Origin: an uncultured Anaerococcus sp.
GTDB taxonomy: Bacteria; Bacillota; Clostridia; Tissierellales; Peptoniphilaceae
DNA: 10,410 nucleotides
Reading direction: 5' to 3'
NCBI GenBank assembly: GCA_900550345.1
Contig: URRX01000041.1
Coordinates: 1-10,410 of the forward strand
The position numbers and the translations under genes are program-made. Of the stretch, positions 7,230 to 10,410 are shown one piece after another. How positions within the stretch are numbered: position 1 is the first letter of the stretch; every line of letters begins with the position of its first letter. Under the pieces are notes generated by a model, which made no database searches, was not told the origin of the DNA, and worked only from the letters and a program-made list of their open reading frames with translations.

Positions 7230-7757
7230 TTAGAAAGGAATTCTTCCGTCGTCTTCAATTTCTGTAAAGTCATCGTCAAAAAAGTCATCATTATTATTCA
7301 TGTTTTGATTGTTATTTTGTTGGAAATTATTTGAATTATTGTAAGATCTATCTTGGTTCATATCTCCAAAACCATTATCTTGATTCATTGGATTATTATT
7401 ATTTTGATATTGACCTTCTGATCTTGATTCCAAAAATTCAACTCTATCTGCTACAACATCTGTTGTATAGACCATTTTTCCATCTTTATCTTGGTAAGAT
7501 CCTGTTTGGATTCTACCATCTATCGCACATTGATTTCCTTTTTTTAGATATCTTGATACATTTTCAGCTTGTACTCCCCATACTGTAATTCTTGGAAAAT
7601 CAGCTGTTGGACGATTCATTGATTCCATTTCTTGTCTTTTTTGTTTACTTAAACCTCTATCAACTGCTAAAGAAAAACTAACAACTGCTTGTCCAGATTG
7701 GGTATATCTCAAATCTGGATCTTTTGTTAATCTTCCTATAAGAAAAACTTTATTCAT
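7230..7757 (-). CDS. ssb: Single-stranded DNA-binding protein
   Basis: The protein has 175 residues. The OB fold (about 1-110) begins MNKVFLIGRLTKDPDLRYTQSG and includes FPRITVWG, the GNQCAIDGRIQTGSY strand pair and VVADRVEFL. A disordered Asn/Gln/Met-rich linker (about 113-155) leads to an acidic tail ending DDGRIPF, the variant of the D-D-x-x-P-F tip that recruits repair and replication proteins. It coats single-stranded DNA as a tetramer during replication and repair. Its ATG directly abuts the rpsF stop codon (TAA-ATG), with the ribosome binding site AGAGGA inside the end of rpsF, so translation is likely coupled. Confidence 0.97.
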   Translation of the reverse strand: MNKVFLIGRLTKDPDLRYTQSGQAVVSFSLAVDRGLSKQKRQEMESMNRPTADFPRITVWGVQAENVSRYLKKGNQCAIDGRIQTGSYQDKDGKMVYTTDVVADRVEFLESRSEGQYQNNNNPMNQDNGFGDMNQDRSYNNSNNFQQNNNQNMNNNDDFFDDDFTEIEDDGRIPF

Positions 7758-8042
7758 TTAGTCCTCTTTTCTGATTACCATGAATCTTAGAATTAAATCA
7801 GATATTCTTAATCTTCTTTCAAATTCTTTGATGTGGTCACCACTAGCTTTAAAATCAACGATATAATAATATCCTTCTTTGATGTAGTTGATTTCGTATG
7901 CAAGTTTTCTTTTTCCCCAGTCATCTACAGATTCTACTTCTCCGTTATCTTCTATGATACCTTTGAAGATTTCTAAAGATTTATTTCTTTCTTCATCTGA
8001 AACTTCTGGTTTGTAAATCAATACTGCTTCGTAGTTATTCAT
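7758..8042 (-). CDS. rpsF: 30S ribosomal protein S6
   Basis: The protein has 94 residues from the chosen ATG. It starts MNNYEAVLIYKPEV and continues with the S6 pattern DWGKRKLAYEI, EGYYYIVDF and LRISDLILRFMVIR. A GTG three codons upstream (8051) is also in frame, but it overlaps the GGGAGG Shine-Dalgarno itself. The ATG at 8042 lies 8 nt after that site and matches the usual S6 N-terminus, so I start there. S6 forms a dimer with S18 in the 30S platform. It is the first gene of the operon; promoter and leader lie immediately upstream. Confidence 0.96.
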   Translation of the reverse strand: MNNYEAVLIYKPEVSDEERNKSLEIFKGIIEDNGEVESVDDWGKRKLAYEINYIKEGYYYIVDFKASGDHIKEFERRLRISDLILRFMVIRKED

Positions 8043-8097
8043 CTTATTCACCTCCCTTTGGTCTTTGACCCCGATCTATTATCGGAGTAGAGAATTC
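8043..8097 (-). promoter_or_regulatory. Structured rpsF leader, candidate S6:S18 autoregulatory site
   Basis: Between the predicted transcription start and the S6 ATG the RNA can form ACTCCGAT-AATAG-ATCGGGGT (8088-8068, eight pairs with one G-U). The competing small hairpin GGTC-AAA-GACC (8070-8060) shares the GGT and ends right before the Shine-Dalgarno. Leaders of rpsF in many bacteria carry a hairpin with a conserved CCG that binds the S6:S18 dimer and represses the operon. The CCG and position fit, but I cannot confirm the consensus fold. Confidence 0.45.
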
Positions 8098-8103
8098 TTA
8101 TCT

Positions 8104-8132
8104 ATGTTACTATAATCTATTTAAAAAGTCAA
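8104..8132 (-). promoter_or_regulatory. Predicted promoter of the rpsF-ssb-rpsR operon
   Basis: On the - strand, TTGACT (8132-8127), 17 nt, then TAACAT (8109-8104). The -35 is strong and the -10 moderate. It lies just after the stop codon of the upstream aminopeptidase gene, for which I see no separate terminator, so read-through may add to operon expression. Confidence 0.55.
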
Positions 8133-8140
8133 CAATTTTC

Positions 8141-9073
8141 TTAAATAAATTCACTAGAATTTTCTATTTTTGAAAAATAAATTGCATTAGCAATTGCACG
8201 AGCCATAACTTTTGACCCAAGGCTTCCTACAAGATTTAAATCTGCCTTTACTTTATTTGTTGCAAGAGAAAAAATTGTATCTCCATCCATCATGGTATGA
8301 ACTGGTCTAATTGCTCTGGCATAACCGTTATGAGTCATTGAAGCAATTTTTCTAAGTTCAGTTTTATTAAACTTCCCATTTGTTGCAACTATTCCAATTG
8401 TAGTGTTTAAAGAATTTTTTTCCTGAATTTTTTCTAACACATCAAGGGTCGGAATAAATTTATTATTTTTTAAAATTCCTGCAATTTGTTTATTTTTTTC
8501 ATCATCAAAAATATCTCCCATAGCATTTACTGCAACAAGGGCAGAAACTTTTAAATCTCCAAGACAAATTGTGGCTGAACCAAGTCCTGATTTCATAGAA
8601 AATTCTTTTCCTAATGCTTTTCCAACTGTAGCTCCAGTTCCTGCCCCAATTATTCCTTGACGATTTTCATCAAAACTTGCATTTTTGTAAGCGTCCCTTC
8701 CCATTTTTTTATCTGGTCTAATTTTATAAGATTTATAATCCAAATCGTATAAAATTGCTTGAGGAACTATAGGAACAATTCCACTTGGAACTTCAAATCC
8801 TATTCCATCTTTTTCTAATTCTTCAGCAACTCCAATTGATCCTGCAAGTCCATAAGAAGAACCTCCAGATAAAACTAAAGCTGAAACTTCGCTTACAGTA
8901 TTTACAGGATTTAGCAAATCAGTTTCACGAGTTCCTGGTCCTCCCCCTCTTACATCAACACTTGCTGTATTTCCTTTTGGAGGAATTAAAACCGTAAGAC
9001 CAGTTCCTGCATCAAAATTTTGGACATGACCTACTTTTATTCCATCAATATCCGTTATGTAGCCCTTATACAT
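8141..9073 (-). CDS. P1 family (S58) aminopeptidase, DmpA/NylC-like self-processing hydrolase
   Basis: The protein has 310 residues. Typical S58 features are ITDIDGIKVGH at 6-16, DVRGGGPGTRETDLL at 40-54, LSGGSSYGL at 69-76, GAGTGATVGK at 143-152 and GLGSATI at 163-169. The probable autocleavage site is SLNTTIGIVATN: cleavage between Asn223 and Thr224 would free Thr224 as the N-terminal nucleophile, as in NylC (DmpA and BapA use Ser). Family members cut N-terminal residues or beta-amino acids from short peptides, or hydrolyse amides; the substrate here is unknown. There is no signal peptide, so it is probably cytoplasmic. The ATG follows AAGGAG. A TATAAT (9100-9095, - strand) with a poor -35 lies just upstream, downstream of the inverted-repeat element at 9134-9409. 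The gene is monocistronic or runs into rpsF. Confidence 0.9.
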   Translation of the reverse strand: MYKGYITDIDGIKVGHVQNFDAGTGLTVLIPPKGNTASVDVRGGGPGTRETDLLNPVNTVSEVSALVLSGGSSYGLAGSIGVAEELEKDGIGFEVPSGIVPIVPQAILYDLDYKSYKIRPDKKMGRDAYKNASFDENRQGIIGAGTGATVGKALGKEFSMKSGLGSATICLGDLKVSALVAVNAMGDIFDDEKNKQIAGILKNNKFIPTLDVLEKIQEKNSLNTTIGIVATNGKFNKTELRKIASMTHNGYARAIRPVHTMMDGDTIFSLATNKVKADLNLVGSLGSKVMARAIANAIYFSKIENSSEFI

Positions 9074-9133
9074 TTTTTCTCCTTAATTTTAAAAATTATA
9101 TTCAATAAATTAAATTTTATTTTTATTACACAG

Positions 9134-9409
9134 CTAATAGTAATAAAGAGATCTCTCCACAAGGTCGAGATGGGTTTGTAGCTTTGTTAATTATAATAAA
9201 TATATTCTCAATCGGCTAAAATAATAATTAAATTTATTTTTCCTTGACTTCTTAATTGAAACTCGAAGTTAATTTAACTTATCTATTATTAAAAATATTT
9301 TTAAATTAAATAATACAATATTTTTCCTAATTTACCTAAACTTTAGCTAAAAATAATTATATTAATTACCCATCTCGAGTGTAGTCGAGAGATCTCTTTG
9401 ATTAACTTA
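9134..9409. repeat. 276-bp element with long inverted ends and an AT-rich core
   Basis: The stretch 9145-9175 (AAAGAGATCTCTCC ... TCGAGATGGGT) is the inverted counterpart of 9368-9399 (ACCCATCTCGAG ... GAGATCTCTTT), with differences only in the middle. Weaker pairing extends outward to CTAA at 9134 and TTAG at 9409. Each end can also form a small hairpin of its own; on the right it is TCTCGA-CTACAC-TCGAGA. The roughly 190-bp core is AT-rich, without an ORF; AAAAATATT/AATATTTTT around 9291-9326 can pair. No clear target duplication was found. CTCGACTNCNCTCGAGAT-type units resemble small repeats scattered in many Firmicute genomes, so this could be a MITE or a pair of inverted REP-like units. 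It fills most of the gap between the TIM-barrel gene and the aminopeptidase; the remaining bases (9074-9133, 9410-9463) show nothing else beyond the RBS and possible -10. Confidence 0.65.
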
Positions 9410-9463
9410 GGACTTTTATTCTAAATATTTCTCAAATCTCTAAGTTTATTAAAAACAAAAATC

Positions 9464-10138
9464 CTACTTCCTATACCTATCCATCATTTCTCCAAAAACT
9501 TCTGATGATGATGGTGCTGTGTAGGAAATTGCATTTGCTCCTGCATCTACTGTTCTTTTTATTGATTCAGACTTGCTACCACCAGTTGCTATAATTGGAA
9601 ATTCATCTCCAATTAATTTTCTAATTTCAGCTACAAGTTCTGGAGTTTTTGGTCCACCAGATACATTTAAAATCTCTGCACCTGCTTCTATTTTTCCAAT
9701 TACATCATCTTTAAAGCCTGTTACAGTTGCTATTACTGGAATATCTACAAATTCTGATATTGCTTTTATATCTTCATTTGGAATTGGAGAATTTACAACA
9801 ACACCATATGCTCCTTCAAGTTCTGCATCAAAGGCAATATACTTTGATCTTGCTCCTTGAGTTGTTCCTCCACCAACACCAATAAAACATGGAACTGATG
9901 CTGTTGAAATAATTGATTGGGCAATTGTATTTTGTGGAGTGTAAGGATAAACTGCCATAATAGAATCTGCATTAGTATTTCTAATTATGGCAAGATCTGT
10001 TGTAAATAAAAGAGACTTTATTCTTTTTTCATATATTTTAATCCCACTTGCCTTATAAATTTCTTCTGGCATTGTTATAAAAGACTTTCTTAATTTAGAA
10101 TGTACTTTTGGTACAAATTTATTATTTTTTTCAACCAT
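9464..10138 (-). CDS. TIM-barrel protein of unknown function (conserved 'hydrolase'-like family)
   Basis: The protein has 224 residues. The alternation of strands and helices fits a (beta/alpha)8 barrel: SLLFTTDLAII at 42-52, SIMAVYP at 59-65, PCFIGVGGGTT at 83-93, GAYGVVVNSPIPN at 109-121, IPVIATVTG at 133-141, AEILNVSGGPKTPE at 154-167, FPIIATGGS at 180-188 and ANAISYTAPSS at 201-211. The Gly-rich ATGGS and NVSGG turns resemble phosphate-binding loops of ribulose-phosphate-type barrels (ThiG/HisF-like), but I cannot assign a reaction. It begins with a basic segment (KFVPKVHSKLRKSF) but has no signal peptide. The ATG follows AAGGAG with 5 nt spacing and lies 18 nt after the stop of the GH13 gene, so co-transcription is likely. 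No convincing terminator is seen after it apart from the hairpins of the inverted-repeat element. Confidence 0.6.
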   Translation of the reverse strand: MVEKNNKFVPKVHSKLRKSFITMPEEIYKASGIKIYEKRIKSLLFTTDLAIIRNTNADSIMAVYPYTPQNTIAQSIISTASVPCFIGVGGGTTQGARSKYIAFDAELEGAYGVVVNSPIPNEDIKAISEFVDIPVIATVTGFKDDVIGKIEAGAEILNVSGGPKTPELVAEIRKLIGDEFPIIATGGSKSESIKRTVDAGANAISYTAPSSSEVFGEMMDRYRK

Positions 10139-10156
10139 ATTATCTCCTTTTTAAAA

Positions 10157-10410
10157 TTATATTTTTGATATTGGGCAAGTAAATGCACACGATTCGTAAG
10201 ACCTTAAATTAATATTTTCGAAAATTTCTCTTTTTGAAATATTTCCTATTACAAACTTTGAATTTTTCACATCCAAAAAACTTGGTAATTTTAATAAAAT
10301 ATTTTTTTGGGACAAATTATTAATAACAATAAAGGCTTTATTTTTCTTATAATACAGATAGGCTAAAACATCCTTATCCTTGAAATTAATTGAAAAATAT
10401 CCACCACTTA
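10157..10410 (-). CDS. GH13 alpha-glucosidase-type C-terminal fragment (5' part outside window)
   Basis: An open frame enters from the right edge (first whole codon at 10408) and ends at TAA (10159-10157), giving 83 residues. DKDVLAYLYYKKNKAFIVINNLSQKN followed by LKLPSF and, near the end, NLRSYESCAF matches the beta-sandwich C-terminal domain of oligo-1,6-glucosidase / trehalose-6-phosphate hydrolase-like GH13 enzymes. These typically have V-x-A-Y-x-R...L-x-V-x-N-x-S and end L-R-P-Y-E-A. The catalytic barrel is not in the window, so the exact sugar cannot be named. The family Pro of LRPYE is Ser here, and two Cys lie close to the end (SCAFTC). Confidence 0.65.
   Translation of the reverse strand, partial: SGGYFSINFKDKDVLAYLYYKKNKAFIVINNLSQKNILLKLPSFLDVKNSKFVIGNISKREIFENINLRSYESCAFTCPISKI

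Noticed and set aside
7331..7588. Open frame of 85 codons on the + strand
   Set aside because: Antisense to ssb, rich in Tyr/Leu/Ile as expected from complementing Asn/Gln codons; no family resemblance.
8043..8051. GTG start for rpsF at 8051
   Set aside because: The GTG overlaps the GGGAGG Shine-Dalgarno; the ATG at 8042 has correct spacing and gives the usual S6 N-terminus.
8785..8997. Open frame of 70 codons on the + strand
   Set aside because: Antisense to the aminopeptidase, Leu/Gln-rich composition, no start signal.
9573..9860. Open frame of 95 codons on the + strand
   Set aside because: Antisense to the TIM-barrel gene and low-complexity Ser/Ala/Ile/Pro composition; no start signal.

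Overview
The window is AT-rich, has dense gene spacing and strong AGGAGG-type ribosome binding sites, and carries the rpsF-ssb-rpsR order. It also encodes a very large 2-hydroxyacyl-CoA dehydratase activase-like iron-sulfur protein. Together these point to a strictly anaerobic, low-GC Firmicute. A Peptoniphilaceae/Tissierellia-type coccus (Anaerococcus-like) would fit, but that assignment is an inference from gene content only. No plasmid, phage, CRISPR, tRNA or rRNA gene is visible.

Layout. At the left edge the C-terminal half of a glycerophosphodiester phosphodiesterase runs on the + strand. It ends at a perfect 26-bp palindrome that can terminate transcription from both sides. Every other gene is on the - strand. 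Reading in the direction of transcription (right to left), the genes are: the end of a probable GH13 alpha-glucosidase (10410-10157); a TIM-barrel protein of unknown function (10138-9464); a 390-bp non-coding gap with an inverted-repeat element; a P1-family (S58) self-processing aminopeptidase (9073-8141); the ribosomal protein/SSB operon rpsF-ssb-rpsR, with its own promoter, a structured leader and a clear terminator; a YhcC/YtqA-type radical SAM protein overlapping an isochorismatase-family cysteine hydrolase (6904-5391); a 660-bp non-coding gap; and the 1419-residue activase/DUF2229 fusion (4731-472).

How the parts relate. The rpsF-ssb-rpsR unit is housekeeping: S6 and S18 bind each other in the 30S platform, and SSB covers single-stranded DNA. 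The radical SAM and cysteine hydrolase genes overlap by 16 nt and should be co-translated. The GH13 and TIM-barrel genes are 18 nt apart and probably co-transcribed. The activase stands alone behind its own predicted promoter, with no dehydratase subunit genes beside it.

The least explained parts are the two large gaps. The first (5031-5388) holds a roughly 320-bp element with long, imperfect inverted arms and several internal perfect hairpins. It lies between two near-identical 19-bp copies of a terminator stem, as if it had inserted into, and duplicated, the terminator of the hydrolase gene. The second (9134-9409) is a different element with about 32-bp inverted ends around an AT-rich core. 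Both look like non-autonomous (MITE-like) elements or structured intergenic repeats; neither contains a transposase.
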